The notes beneath the pieces were generated by a model. That model worked only from the letters and a program-made list of their open reading frames with translations. It did no database searches and had not been told where the DNA came from. This document shows, one piece after another, positions 22,570-33,560 of a DNA stretch of 64,000 bases; within the stretch, counting starts at the first letter, position 1, and each line of letters starts with the position of its first letter. Source of the stretch: Plantago major (taxonomy: Eukaryota > Streptophyta > Magnoliopsida > Lamiales > Plantaginaceae); NCBI GenBank assembly GCA_026545765.1, contig CM048840.1, forward strand, positions 45,590,959-45,654,958. The letters are read 5' to 3'. The position numbers and the translations under genes are program-made.

Positions 22570-25500
22570 TACCCTCGTCCTCCTCGGCTATTGTTAAGTC
22601 CATAAATTGGTCTTCATGCAGGTCTATGAACTCATCATCAGCATGTACAGGCTTTCTCGATGTTTCATCGATGACCTCTTCTTGGTACAAGTTGGTAATT
22701 GAGTCGTCCTTATCAACTCTACCCTGGAGCGGGCCTGTATATGCATCGCAGCCAACCAGTCCGCCTTATCGCGTTTCAGGCTTGGATATTCAATAAACAC
22801 CACCTGGCGTGCTTAAGTCGCCAAGATAAACGGTTCATACTTAGTACGATACCTCTTCCTATGGTTAATTTCTACCATCTGATAGAGCTCGTGTTTCCTC
22901 GTACCACTTGGAGTAGGATCATACCAGTCAACATCGAACAGAAAGGTTCTTTTCAAAGGCAACCTCGGATATTCAAGCTGCACAATTCATCTCAGGTTCC
23001 CGTAAAAATCATACAAATCATCAGTTGCATCTTGATCTTGTCCCCTGACACACACCCTAGAATTGTTTATGGTCATGGCGGTGTTAGACTCAATTGTGTG
23101 AAACCTAAGGCCATTTACTATGTACGATGAGAATGTGGAGACCTTTCTGTTTGGTCCCTCTTCTAGAGACTCTAAGTAAGGACATGTGACTTTGTTGACA
23201 GGATTTCGTACATACTCCTTCAACCAATCTGCAAATTATGTTTCCAACTTCTCTTGAAGCAGTTCTTCAATTACGTCATCTGCCATTGTTGGATTCTTCT
23301 CTTTGAAAAGGCTGTGGACATGATTACATGATTAGATATATATAGTAGTTAGAAGTTAAAATCCATGTGTTATAGTAAGAAAGCTACTCACCGAGCATAA
23401 ATCTCCATAAATTTGTCAACTTGACCTGAGTTAGAGCTCCTTATCCGTGACCATTACGTGTTTTCTTCTCCAATAGGTCTCCCTGAGACCCTAAAAATTG
23501 AAATGGGAACGTCATCATCCTCTTGAACTTCAAATGTGTCTGCGTTTCTGGACAGCCTATGTGCCTTCGTCGGGACATGGTCCCCAAAGTAATAGGAGCA
23601 GAAGGTTGCAGCTTCCTCTCGCATGTATGCATTGGCCATCGATCCCTCAGGCTTGCCTTTGTTGCTGACATACCTCTTCAATTTCCCCAAGTACCTGTAA
23701 TGCATATATATTGAGATAAGACAATGTAACTAGGGAAAATTCATACTTTATAAGTAAATAATTGCCTTGATTACACACCTCTCGAATGGATACATCCATC
23801 GATACTGAACCGGTCCAGCAAGCCTCGCTTCATGTGGGAGGTGAACCGGCAAGTTCTCCATAGAATCAAAGAAGCTTGGTGGAAAGATACACTCGAGCTT
23901 GCATAGAATCAATGGTATGTTGCATTCAAGATTTGCTAACACTTCATCGTCAAGCACCCTTGAGCATAAATTCTTAAAAAAAAAGTTCAGCTCGGTGATA
24001 GCAATCCAAACAGGTTTAGGTAGCATTTCTCGAAATGCAACAGGGAGAAGCCTCTCGATGAACACGTGACAATCGTGGCTCTACATCCCATACTTCTTTG
24101 TCCTCTTCAAATCCACACATGACTTCGAGGCGTAATTGTCGGGGAACTTCAATCCCCTCACCCAATCAAATAGTTTGTTCCTAGATTTAGTGTCAATTGT
24201 GTAGCATTGCTTGGGCCACTGTCCCTTATCATTCTGCTTTGTCAACTCGGGCCTTTTACACCATGTATCCAACTCGGCTCTAGATTTAGAGGTATCCTTT
24301 GTTTTTCCGGGAATGTTGCAAATCGGAATAAGTTCTCGAACACGTTCTTCTCAATGTGCATGAAATCCAAGTTGTGATGTATAAGAAGACTGCTCCAATA
24401 AGGCAAGTCCCAGAAGATGCTTCTCTTCTTCCATCCACAATTTTTGCTAATTTTCTCGTTATACTTCTCCGACCCAAGTTCAGTCACTTTCATAAGACCC
24501 AGCCTATCTATCTCCGCAAGCATTTATGCACCAGTAAGTTGTCTCGGGGCGCCTTTGTTCACTACTTTCTTTTCAAGAATTGAGTCTTGTTCTTCCTGAA
24601 CGTCGTATGGTCCTTTGGTAGAAACCTACGATGACAGTAAAACCAACATTCCTTTCTGCTCTCCTTCAGTCTAAATGCATCAGTGTCTTCCATACAATGT
24701 GGACAAGCATTAAATCCCGCGGTTTTCCTTCCAGATAGCATAGATGCGCGGAAAATCACTCACGGTCCACGAGTGTCTGCTCTCAAGGTAAAGTTCTTCT
24801 TCATTGACACATCATATGCCAGGATACCATTTTCCCACAACTCAATCAGCTCCTTGATTAGGGGCTGGAAGAACACATCCAGCTTCTGTGACAGATCATC
24901 TGGCCCGACACCAAAACAGTCAAGAACATGAATGGTTCCTTCATGCACTCACCGGGGTTATGCAGTGTCGCATGGTAGCCCAACAAAGTACTTCGATCAT
25001 TTCCAAACGGGTTAAAATCATCCGTACAAAACCCCAATCGTACATTTTTAGGCTCGGCTGCAAACTCCGAGTAGGTCTTGTCGAACTGTTTCCATGCGGG
25101 TGAGTCTGATGGATGCTCCAGTCTACCCTTTTAAGGATTACTGCGCTCCTTGTGCCACGCATTTTATCGGCACAAGCACTTAAAGCGTCTGACCTCTTCA
25201 AGCGTGGTGCTAGAAATACCACATTTTCTTATGGGAGATTTTTCTTCGGTTTCTTTGCCCCCTCCTTGTAGCTTGTGCGGTCCGTACCACGAACTTGCAC
25301 TTGATGATCTTTATCCTCCCCGATAGATCATGCACATATCCTCACAACAATCTATGGTTTCCATGGGCAACCCCATCCCCCGCATCTTTTTCTTCGCCTG
25401 GTAAAAGTTGGTGGGAACTAGGTTTTCTTCAGGAAAAAGAACCGACATTACTTGTACCTATTCATTGAAGCTCGCTTGATTCTTTGATCATTAGCCTTAA

Positions 25501-26046
25501 ACTCATTAGCAGCCGAGCACAAAGACAACTTCTTGAGCTACACCGGATAAATCGGCTTCTTTGTTGATTCCGAAGTCGAAGAACGGCTGATCCATAGGAT
25601 TGAGGCTCCTCCACATCCCCTCGATTCTTGGCTCCACGGTGTCCATGAACTTTGGACCCATAACATCATACACCATTTTCTCCATCCGTTCATGATCATA
25701 ATTAGCATCGGATGTAGGCGTATTACGAGTACTTCGATCACATTTTCTACTTCCTTTTACACTTTGAGAGATGCTCATAATCCATGAGCGGTGCTCGTGT
25801 CTCACCATGATAACACCATACCTCATATTGGACCACGAACCCCACGTTTCAAGTGCTCCACTACTTTTTGAGGCAAAATTTGCTTATCCTACATTTGTTA
25901 GCATTGCAAGGGCACTTCATCTTCCCCACTCGAACAAGTAGTGCAGTATGGCTAAAAGTGATGAAGGATTCAACCCCTTCCACAAAACTAGACTGAATTC
26001 TGCCATTAACTATGCGACAGTACATCCATGAACGATCGGGATTCAT
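22570..26046 (-). pseudogene. CACTA main transposase (Transposase_21-like), heavily broken
   Basis: Fragments are collinear on the minus strand but in different frames. 26046-25861 carries the N-terminal transposase-associated domain (DRSWMYCRIVNGRIQSSFVE, then CPC). 25826-25506 has an acidic linker. About 24948-24242 is the catalytic region with DLPYWSSLLIHHNLDFMHIE and KNVFENL, a hallmark of Transposase_21. 24065-23748 matches DUF4218 (IFPPSFFDSMENLPVH, PVQYRWMYPFER). 23223-22987 matches DUF4216. The last coding stretch (about 22740-22575) ends at a GT donor. In-frame stops and frameshifts occur throughout, so no active enzyme is expected and mobilisation would need an intact relative. Confidence 0.8.
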
Positions 26047-26811
26047 AATTAGATAATTAGCCTAACACGTCTAAAATTATTAGATTCATAACATGCATTT
26101 TACGTTAATATAATCACCAAATGGTCTCAAAACACTTCATTAAATCTTCATAATCTAGTGCATACACGAATTTATCAAATCAAAAGTACTACGTACTTAC
26201 AAACATCCTAACATTATACTAATTAACAATCCAAATTCACAATCAATATATCAATTGCACATCTCAAAGTTAACTAGCTAGAATATACTATAGTTCCCAT
26301 AAACATACAATTGATCAAATTAATCGAAATTAACAAAATTCCCGAATTTGTCAACAAGTAAGGGTTTCAAAACACTCAACTGAATCTTCCTAATCCTACT
26401 ACATATACGAAAATATCAAATTAAAAGCCCTATATTCTTACAAACATCCTAACATTATACTAAAAATCCATATTCACAATCAATATATTAATTGCACATC
26501 TCAAAGGTAACACACTACGTAATATAAGCTAAACTAACTACTACATACTTACAATAAACATGCAATTGCTCAAATTAGTCGAAATTAACAAAATCTTCAA
26601 ATTTGGCAAAGTAAGGGTTTTAGCCAAAATACCTTCGATTAAGCTGAAGAAAGATGAAATTGATTGACCACCCGAGCTCCTTGTCCCACGAGCTTCGAAA
26701 AGACTCCATGAGCTTTGAAATTGAAAATGGCAAAATGAAGAAGAAAGGAGGAAGAAAGAAGAAGCAGAAACGAAAATGGAGAAGAAAGGGGATCTGCCCC
26801 GTTTCTATAAC
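26047..26811. repeat. 5' leader region of the CACTA genes with a ~245-bp tandem duplication
   Basis: AT-rich, without coding. Two diverged copies of one unit (about 26120-26365 and 26366-26617) share ACAAACATCCTAACATTATA, CACAATCAATATAT and ATTGCACATCTCAAAG. The tail (26640-26800) is purine-rich on the plus strand and may be the 5' UTR of the minus-strand transposase transcript. Confidence 0.65.
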
Positions 26812-27151
26812 CATTTTAGCGACGGATCGCTATCCGTATTGATCCATCGCTATCCCCCGCGTTAAATCCAATTTTTTATTTTTTTTATTTTTCTTTTTCA
26901 GTTTAATTGTTAGTCAAACCTAATTCACGACGGATTAGTCTATCTGTCCCTAATCCGTTGTGAATTAGGGACGGATATTTAATCCGTCTCGAATTACGGA
27001 CGAATTATTAATCCGTCTCTAATTCGAGACGGAGTAGTGACAGATTGGCAACGAATTGAGCAAATCGCTCAATCCGTCGCTAGACGATGCCGATTTGTCG
27101 CTATTTGGCGACGGATAAAATCCGTCGCCAAATGGTAGTTTTCTTGTAGTG
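26812..27151. repeat. Right subterminal repeats and terminal inverted repeat of the CACTA element
   Basis: Multiple TAGCGACGG, CCGTCGC and related CCGTCTC/CCGTCCC motifs fill 26816-27135, and the terminus AAGTTTTC-type end closes with TTGTAGTG at 27144-27151. The last five bases TAGTG mirror CACTA at 19676. Confidence 0.88.
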
Positions 27152-27154
27152 GAC

Positions 27155-27904
27155 CTGATGGATAAGGGATACATCCAAGTGGAAGATGGGGGAATAGTTC
27201 GTCTAAAAGACTTACCTTATCGAAGGCTCACGAATGATGTCGAGAAATTTGGAAGGAGAAGTCTAAGGAAACTTAGGCGTCGATCATTTCCAATACCGAT
27301 ACTAGACCTGCTTACTTTATACACATTTGATTATATGGCAGCTCTAAGGGAATTCTTTAACCGGAAGAAGGCCTATGTTGGAGTGGCATGGAGAGAAGGA
27401 TCGGATATCATGAGAAGAGGAGTAGGAGATCCGGGACAATTCAACATGACGATTGGAGTGAAGGGCAAAAAGGTGAATTGCATGATAGACCTTGGAGCGG
27501 CAGTAAATCTTATGTCCTTTGGATAAAGCAAGGGAGCTAGGGATTGAAGACGAAATAGAACCATATGGAACTAGCGTCCAGCTGGCCGACAATTCGACAA
27601 AGAAATGTGCTGGGAAAATCCGAGGTTTGCCTGTGGAGATCGGAGGCATAAGACCACGGCTAGTCTTCCTCATGATAGATATGGAAGGAAGCGTAATGAG
27701 TTCTAAAACACTTATTGGGAGACCAGCCCTACATCAGATGGAAGCCGTAGTCGACACGGGAGAGAAGACCTATTCATTGATCGCGGAAGGGCAGAAGAAG
27801 CGTTCAATTCTAAAGGTGAACTCCTTGAGGAAGGAAAGAGAATCGAGAGAGGATATTGGGAAAGAACAGATGATTTCCATCTGGGAGACGAAGTCGAGTT
27901 CGGA
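27155..27904 (+). pseudogene. Protease region of element B
   Basis: This continues the gag-protease region after the CACTA insertion. The block DPGQFNMTIGV precedes the aspartic-protease motif DLGAAVNLM; D-L-G-A instead of D-T-G-A is the usual form in Athila-type elements. A frameshift or TAA follows at about 27524, and coding resumes in another frame (27519-27911) with ARELGIEDEIEPYG and the distal LIGRPALHQME. No RT or integrase follows. Confidence 0.7.
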
Positions 27905-28548
27905 TATGTGATGCTAGATCTTATGAGGAAGATGAAGAACATTTTGACACAGAATACTTTGAGAGGATCGAGCAACTGTATTCAGTGGATACAATGGAAA
28001 TCAGGAGAAGGAATATCGGCTCATGAGCTACTCAAATATGTAATCGGATTTAGTATTGGTCGTCAGACGATGAAGATATGGCGGATTTAGTGGTGGTTGG
28101 GTGGTGGTTTTAGAGAGAGAAAGAGATTGGAAGATAGAGAGAGAAACATGAAGAAGGAAATGAAGAAAGTGAAAGAAAACCCTAAAAAATTGACTTTTAT
28201 ACTAAAACTATTTTCGGATCCGGATTCGGATCCAATTCTTAAAAAATCCACCCTCAATCCAGATCCGCAAAAAATATTAAAATGGACAAATGTAAAACAT
28301 AGACAATTTTTATGTGAAACTAGATGAACTTTTTGGACTCTAACAAAATGAGTAGGACTTTTATAAGACTTTGTATTTGAGGAATTGCACGATTTCAGGT
28401 GCCAAAACGACATAATTGTGCAAATTGAGAAAGTTAAGAAATTACGCTGAATTGGCCATTGCATGGAGTTCGAGGCGTCAAAACATGTCATATGACCAGC
28501 CAGTGCGAAGATAATTGAAGATGAAACAACTTTGTAGAAGAAAACTTT
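27905..28548 (+). other. Non-coding tail of element B before its 3' LTR
   Basis: It contains a purine-rich GAGAGAGAAAGAG stretch (about 28116-28145) and GGATCCGGATTCGGATCC (28216-28233), a tandem/palindromic BamHI-like motif. The true start of the 3' LTR probably lies in this interval but cannot be fixed, because copy 1 is cut by the window edge and copy 2 is truncated. Confidence 0.45.
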
Positions 28549-29842
28549 CTGATGAAACGAAGTTAAGAAGCCCGAAATTGAAGAACAAAGATATATCGAC
28601 AGAACCTGGAGGAATCGCATTCTACGGTCCACAATGGGCCGCAGAAAGGTGTCTGCGGTCGACTATCGACCGCAGTACACTGAAGTTTTGACTTTCAGGC
28701 TGATTTCTAGCCTGTCAGGCTACGGCCCGTCTTCCTGAACCTTCCTTATACACCAAAGGCGGTTGGAGCTCAGATTTTTCAGTATAAATAAGATCATTAG
28801 GGTCTCAAAGCATAGAGAGAGCGGAACGGAAGGGTTCCGAACAAGAGAATGGAACGTTAGGGTTCCGAAACACAAAAGCAGCTCTCTTGAGAGAGAACCA
28901 GTCCTCGAGGAAGTGCAACCCCAAAACCCTAGCTGTTAGCAAGCAATCAAGAAGACTTCAAGACATCCAAAGGGACATCAGGATCGATCAGCAGGAAGGA
29001 ATCGAAGAAGGGGAATCCGAGGGTCGACACTCGCCATCTTCTTACGGTTTAGTTGTTTCAAACATGATTTCAATTCAGTTTACACTATCTAACGGAACGC
29101 TATTGGATCAAATGGATCTCTTCTACAAGCTAAACTTTTCGCTTGTGTCAGGCTAATTTATTTGTGTAAGGGTTAGCCGGGATCTTTGATTACTTGGTTT
29201 ATATATGATGGAATAGGTTTAGCATCAATGTTGGTTATGCGATTGTTGTTCATACTTGTGCTATTTGAGGAAAGATGCTTTGTTTGTTTATGTTTTCGCG
29301 AGACATGAATATTCATTGCACTAAATTAGGAGATGTCAGCTGTGTCTATAAGTTGATATTCTGCCTGAGGTTTGTTGTTGAGCTAGCCACTAGTGACAGC
29401 TTTGAGCTAGACGATAGTCTACATGGGGTATCTTTACTGACTGCGCCTTGGTGTAAGATATGTGACCTGTGTGACTCTTCAACCGTAACTATAGCTATCT
29501 GTTATTCCTGATATAAATCGTTTATCAAATTAAAGGTTAACTCTTACATGTTTTCTCTATAAGTTCTTAATTCGTCAATTCTCATTATAATTACTTTTCA
29601 GCTTACGTGTTTATTTTACTTATTCAAAAATACCAAAAATCTGTTATTTACTTTATATTGAAAATCAACCATTTAATATTCTATTTCAATCGAGCGTTAT
29701 TCCCGAGAGAACGACTTCTCGAGTTAACTTACCACTATAAACTGTGTGTTTGTGAGCTTCTGGCAATTATAAATTTAATCTTTGATTGTATTAAGAGATT
29801 ACAGGTTCTTCAACGAAAAACAAAATCTATGAGTGCACATCA
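28549..29842 (+). repeat. 3' LTR of element B, family A copy 3
   Basis: It aligns with copy 1 from window position 1 (AAACGAAGTTA...AAGCCC) and with copy 2 from about 17309. It has a TATA box (TATAAATA, 28783-28790) and ends GTGCACATCA at 29842. The start given is the start of visible homology, not a proven terminus. Near 29085 it has a block (TAACGGAACGCTATTGGATC) absent from the other two copies. Confidence 0.8.
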
Positions 29843-30378
29843 ATACTCTCATCTCTGGAGAGCTATTAGAGTTTATTCGCTCTTCTTCTAAAGAATAAAT
29901 AAAACCTTCTTCGCCAGAGCATATTTCTGACCTACGAATATTATTTGTTTGTGCCAACATCACACTATTTTTGGTATATTGGAAGCTAAAGAAAGACGAA
30001 GGTGTTGATCAATATACACGAAGGAAGGAGACGAATCCCCTAAAGTGCGCCTCCACCACCGTATACCCCCTAGCGCCACATGGCGATCACAGCGATCGGC
30101 CGACTTCTTCTTGGCTTGTTATGGTTCGTGTGTTCGTTGCTTGGATTGTTCGTTTGCTAGGAGAATAGAAGTTCAGCTAGCCAGTCAATTCGAGCACAAA
30201 GGTAATTCTTGAACCATAGTATGCATGCTAGGTTCTTGAATTTAAATATGAATATAACTTGTATGATGATTATATGTCGTACTTGATTCCGCTGTGCAAG
30301 GTGTTTAATTCAAGGCTTGCGAGTAGCTACAAATTAAACACCCCATTTTAGTTATTTGATTCGAAGCATGCGAATTGC
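29843..30378. other. Unassigned flank
   Basis: No recognisable domain. A GC-rich patch (30050-30100) and scattered open codons (29971-30168) have no supporting similarity. It may be an old host or repeat remnant. Confidence 0.3.
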
Positions 30379-30403
30379 TATATATATATATGTATATGTA
30401 TAT

Positions 30404-30435
<32 letters not shown>

Positions 30436-30649
30436 GTATATGTATATGTATATATATATATATATGTATATATATATGTATATACATGTATATGTATATA
30501 TATGTATATACATGTATGTATATATATATGTATACATATATGTATATATATATATATATGTACATATGTATATCTATATGTATATATATATGTATATACA
30601 TATGTATATCTATATGTATATATATATGTATATATATACATATATATAT

Positions 30650-30740
<91 letters not shown>
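30379..30740. repeat. Compound (TA)n/(TATG)n/(CA)n microsatellite
   Basis: 362 bp of TATATG/TATACA permutations, then a pure TA run (about 30654-30710) and 15 CA repeats (30711-30740). All open frames here are repeat artefacts. Confidence 0.95.
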
Positions 30741-30744
<4 letters not shown>

Positions 30745-30750
30745 ATAGAA

Positions 30751-31543
30751 CACGCTATACGCGTGTGATTGTGGCACAGAGATACAAATAATAAGCATTA
30801 TGAAGATAAGTAATATCGTTGTTTATGATAATGAATTGCATTTTTACGAATTGAAGGGTTTGGGTTAGTGGGAATTGATCTGTTTAATTTAATTGGAGAA
30901 GATGGAGAAGAAAAATTAGTTATCGTGGTCTTTTTATGATCAATTGATTTTGTTTGAGTTGAATTAGGGTTTAAAATTTAATTGGAGAAAACAGATTGAT
31001 TTTCATTTAATGATGAATTGATTTTGTTTGAGTTGCATTGGGGCTGTAATTAAATTGAAGAAGACCGATTGTTTTTTGTAATTAAAGTCTGATTGACATA
31101 TTACAAATAAGTCAATTTAATTAAATTAAGTACTCAATTGAACAACTCCAATAGTATCTACTTCTAAAAAAACTCAATAGTTGTCCACTTATATATATAA
31201 CTAGAGCGTAAAACATTCTGGCGTGTTATTGTGGTATATAGCTACAATTATAGAAGACGTATACGAATGTAAGTAAAATTGTTGTTTCTGGTAATGGATT
31301 TTCTATTTTTCAAGTTCAATTAGTGTTTGAGTTGATGTGTTTTAATTTATTTGGAGAAGATGGAGCAGAAAAATTGGTTACCATTGTTTTTTAATAAAGA
31401 ATTAATTTTGTTGGGTTGAATTAGGGTTTAAAATTTTATTGGAGAAGCCATATTGGTTTCTTTTAATGATGAATGAATTGATTTTGTAGGGGTTGAATTG
31501 GTTTTTAAAATTTTAATGGAGAAGGAAGATTGGTTTTTGTTAT
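30751..31543. repeat. Imperfect tandem duplication, ~340-450-bp units
   Basis: The unit at 30751-31200 and the unit at 31201-31543 share blocks in the same order: GTGATTGTGGCA/GTTATTGTGGTA, GTTGTTTATGATAATG/GTTGTTTCTGGTAATG, ATTTGGAGAAGATGGAG, and TTGAATTAGGGTTTAAAATTT, which itself recurs within each unit. No coding is seen. Confidence 0.65.
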
Positions 31544-32381
31544 TGCTGAGGGGTTTAGCCTCAAGCACTAACTAAACTACTACAAATAACCTATTCTAAT
31601 ATCCGTCTCCTACTTGAAGTCCGAGCTGGGCTCTCTGTCCGAACCAGGGTACCTGAAAGCACTAAGTGCGGGGGGGGGGGGGGGGGGGGTAGAAGGGTTA
31701 CCCGTATTGCTAGTTGTCAATCCGGTAAGAGACTTTACTCAAGAGAGAGTTAGAAAACTCTCAATGTAATACTTATGAGGAAGGTTATGATATTCGATAT
31801 GGCTTACCTCAAAGTTTGGACCTTGAGTTATATTTATAGAGACCATAGCTTATGAAGTGACTCATAAGATGGTGCCAAGTGTATGATTCAGATTTGGACA
31901 CTAATGCTACCTTTGGCCCATGTGATAGTGAGCAGAGTCAATACGGATTAGTGGGCTGGGAGGGTTTGGACCTTTTCCTCCGAGAAATCTTATTCACTTT
32001 GTTGGGTCCGTGTAAGTCCTTGACGAATCATGCCTTGGTTGATACGCCTTGGGTAACTCTGGATATCCGAGCCGAGAGTCTCACGGTAGTATCTCAGTGG
32101 TTCCAACATATACGTTTGGTCTTAATGTAAAGGTGGCGTCCGAGAGGCTATCTCGTCCGGTCCGTTGGGCATCTTTGTACTGACGTAGCCAGGTTTAGAA
32201 GTCCTTTTCTCAGCTAGCTCGGACTAGCTGTGAGGGTGTAGTGACTTTAGCGTACTGGTTTATTCACTTAGGACGGACCATGTGAGGTCAGACCAGTACT
32301 GAATTGGCCATTAAGCCGTGATGCGCTCTAGGACACGCTCTATGGCGCCCTTAACGGATTGGACATATATTCGTATCAACA
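31544..32381 (-). repeat. 3' LTR of Tat/Retand-like element E
   Basis: On the minus strand it reads TGTTGATACGAATATATG... to CCCCTCAGCA (838 bp) and matches the solo LTR at 7417-8371 at its start. The TATA box (minus TATAAATA) is at 31838-31831 and a 20-G run (poly-C in LTR sense) at 31670-31689. GTTAT at 31539-31543 is the expected target duplication; its partner would follow the 5' LTR, which lies beyond the window. Confidence 0.82.
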
Positions 32382-32395
32382 TATGTCCCCCTAGT
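32382..32395 (-). promoter_or_regulatory. Polypurine tract of element E
   Basis: On the minus strand CTAGGGGGACATA directly precedes TGTTGATACG of the 3' LTR. It fixes the orientation of element E. Confidence 0.75.
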
Positions 32396-33248
32396 TTCCA
32401 AGTATCTTGGTAGAAGATAGTTGGTAACTATAAAAAGAACAGGTGTGTTGTGGAGCATGTCCGAATCGTTAATTATGAAGGAAAAAAAATCCTTTCTGTA
32501 AAATCCGTTTTCCGTGTTCTCAGAAACTCAATATATATATCTCTCTCCCCCCCCCCTTTCTTTCTACAGTCCGAGTTACGTAGTAGCTCAAAATTTGAAA
32601 GAAAAAAATTTATAGCGGATATATTTTGAGTTAGAATGCAGTTAGGATTAAATATCTCTGATGGAAGAGTATGGAAGTCGATCCTTTTGGACCAAAATAG
32701 GTGAATGGGCGATTGGGCTGATGAGCAGTGGCCTTGAAAGGCCCGATTCCTTTCCGTTCATTACGGGTGCAAATCCCGAGTGAGTGGAAGCCAAGTTTTC
32801 AGCAACTTAGACCTTTTTCACCAGTCTAATTTTATCAAGTAACTGGCTTATTCCCTTTTCTAAGATCTGAGATGCTTTTCAATTTCTACTCGTTGCATAC
32901 TGTTGCTTGTTGAATTGATGCGTGCATGCTTAGGATTTGAAATCTCATTTTAGAATTGTGTTTGAATTCTATAGAGATGTATGTTATAGTACCCAGTGTA
33001 GAGTTATGCTTGAATCCCCAAAATTATTTGAATGAAGTACTATGTAGCCTTAAGTCTTGGTGATTGTTGGCTCTTTTCCGTGTAAATTTACCATGTCGTA
33101 TGATAAATTTAGGAAACACTTGTATATTTTGCATGCTATGTTTTCCAGTAATGATATGTAATCATATAGGAATTGGATAGGCTTACTGCTAGTATGGCAA
33201 AACTTGTAGATTTTTCGGCCAAAGATTTGTAGATTGTGCTTGGTTCAA
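32396..33248. other. Spacer between the 3' LTR of E and the antisense-gene promoter
   Basis: No coding. It holds a TA/CT/poly-C run (32529-32560) and AT-rich sequence. By position it is the distal upstream region of the plus-strand antisense gene. Confidence 0.4.
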
Positions 33249-33427
33249 TGGCACTGTGCATGTGCCATTTGTGTGGAATAATGGTGCCATTAGGCCCGTA
33301 TATTCCTATAAATGGCACAGTCTTGGCACTGTACTTGCTTTTTATGTACTAGATTAGGTGCCGATGGCACATGAAATCCCCCCATGGCACTGCTACATGT
33401 GCCACTGTATGTGCCATTGTTGTGCCA
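33249..33427 (+). promoter_or_regulatory. TATA box within an array of TGGCAC/GTGCCA hexamers, putative promoter of the antisense gene
   Basis: TGGCAC occurs at 33249, 33313, 33324, 33365 and 33385. Its reverse complement GTGCCA occurs at 33262, 33284, 33399, 33411 and 33422. A near-match GTGCCG is at 33358. A TATA box (CCTATAAATGG, TATAAAT 33307-33313) lies among them and overlaps one hexamer. The first ATG of the antisense gene (33561) is about 250 bp downstream. The clustering and inverted pairs (gaps of 7-8 bp) suggest binding sites for a dimeric factor; this is inference. Confidence 0.6.
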
Positions 33428-33560
33428 ATGGTTAGGAGATTTATGGCGTGAGAATGCCCAGTTTACCTAGGGTTTCTATTACTAACTCGGACCTAATAAG
33501 ATACATAAATGAACTCTCGGACAAAAACAATTCTTGACTGATCCGTTTCTGTTGCCCTAG

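Larger units (their letters stand above)
19676..27151 (-). mobile_element. CACTA (En/Spm-type) DNA transposon, 7476 bp
   Basis: The left end is CACTACAAAAAAATCC and the right end, on the minus strand, is CACTACAAGAAAACTACC: a 13-bp inverted repeat with one difference. The 3-bp duplication GAC flanks it (19673-19675 and 27152-27154), as is typical for CACTA elements. Subterminal regions are packed with CCGTCGCTAAAT-type repeats. Two genes run on the minus strand: a ruined main transposase (Transposase_21 type) and a nearly intact accessory gene (Transposase_24 type). The host sequence is the gag-protease region of element B. Confidence 0.93.
17309..29842 (+). mobile_element. Athila-like element B (gag and protease), interrupted by a CACTA transposon
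   Basis: A truncated 5' LTR (17309-18236), PBS (18242-18259), decayed gag (18339-19675), then after the CACTA insertion a decayed protease (27155-27900), a non-coding tail and a 3' LTR ending at 29842. Removing the CACTA element and one GAC copy rejoins the reading region. No RT, RNase H or integrase is seen, so this too was a gag-protease element. The 5' LTR is cut on its left where solo LTR D is inserted, and no target duplication can be checked. Confidence 0.75.

Noticed and set aside
26654..26842. Lys-rich 62-codon open frame on the plus strand
   Set aside because: Purine-rich sequence opposite the probable 5' UTR of the CACTA genes; no homology and ends in subterminal repeats.
28216..28233. 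GGATCCGGATTCGGATCC symmetric motif
   Set aside because: Short palindromic repeat likely arising by chance; no second copy or context supporting a site.
30305..30791. Several overlapping Tyr/Ile-rich open frames on both strands
   Set aside because: Translations of the TA/TATG/CA microsatellite.
31879..32130. 83-codon plus-strand open frame
   Set aside because: Antisense to the 3' LTR of element E; LTR sequence, no domain.
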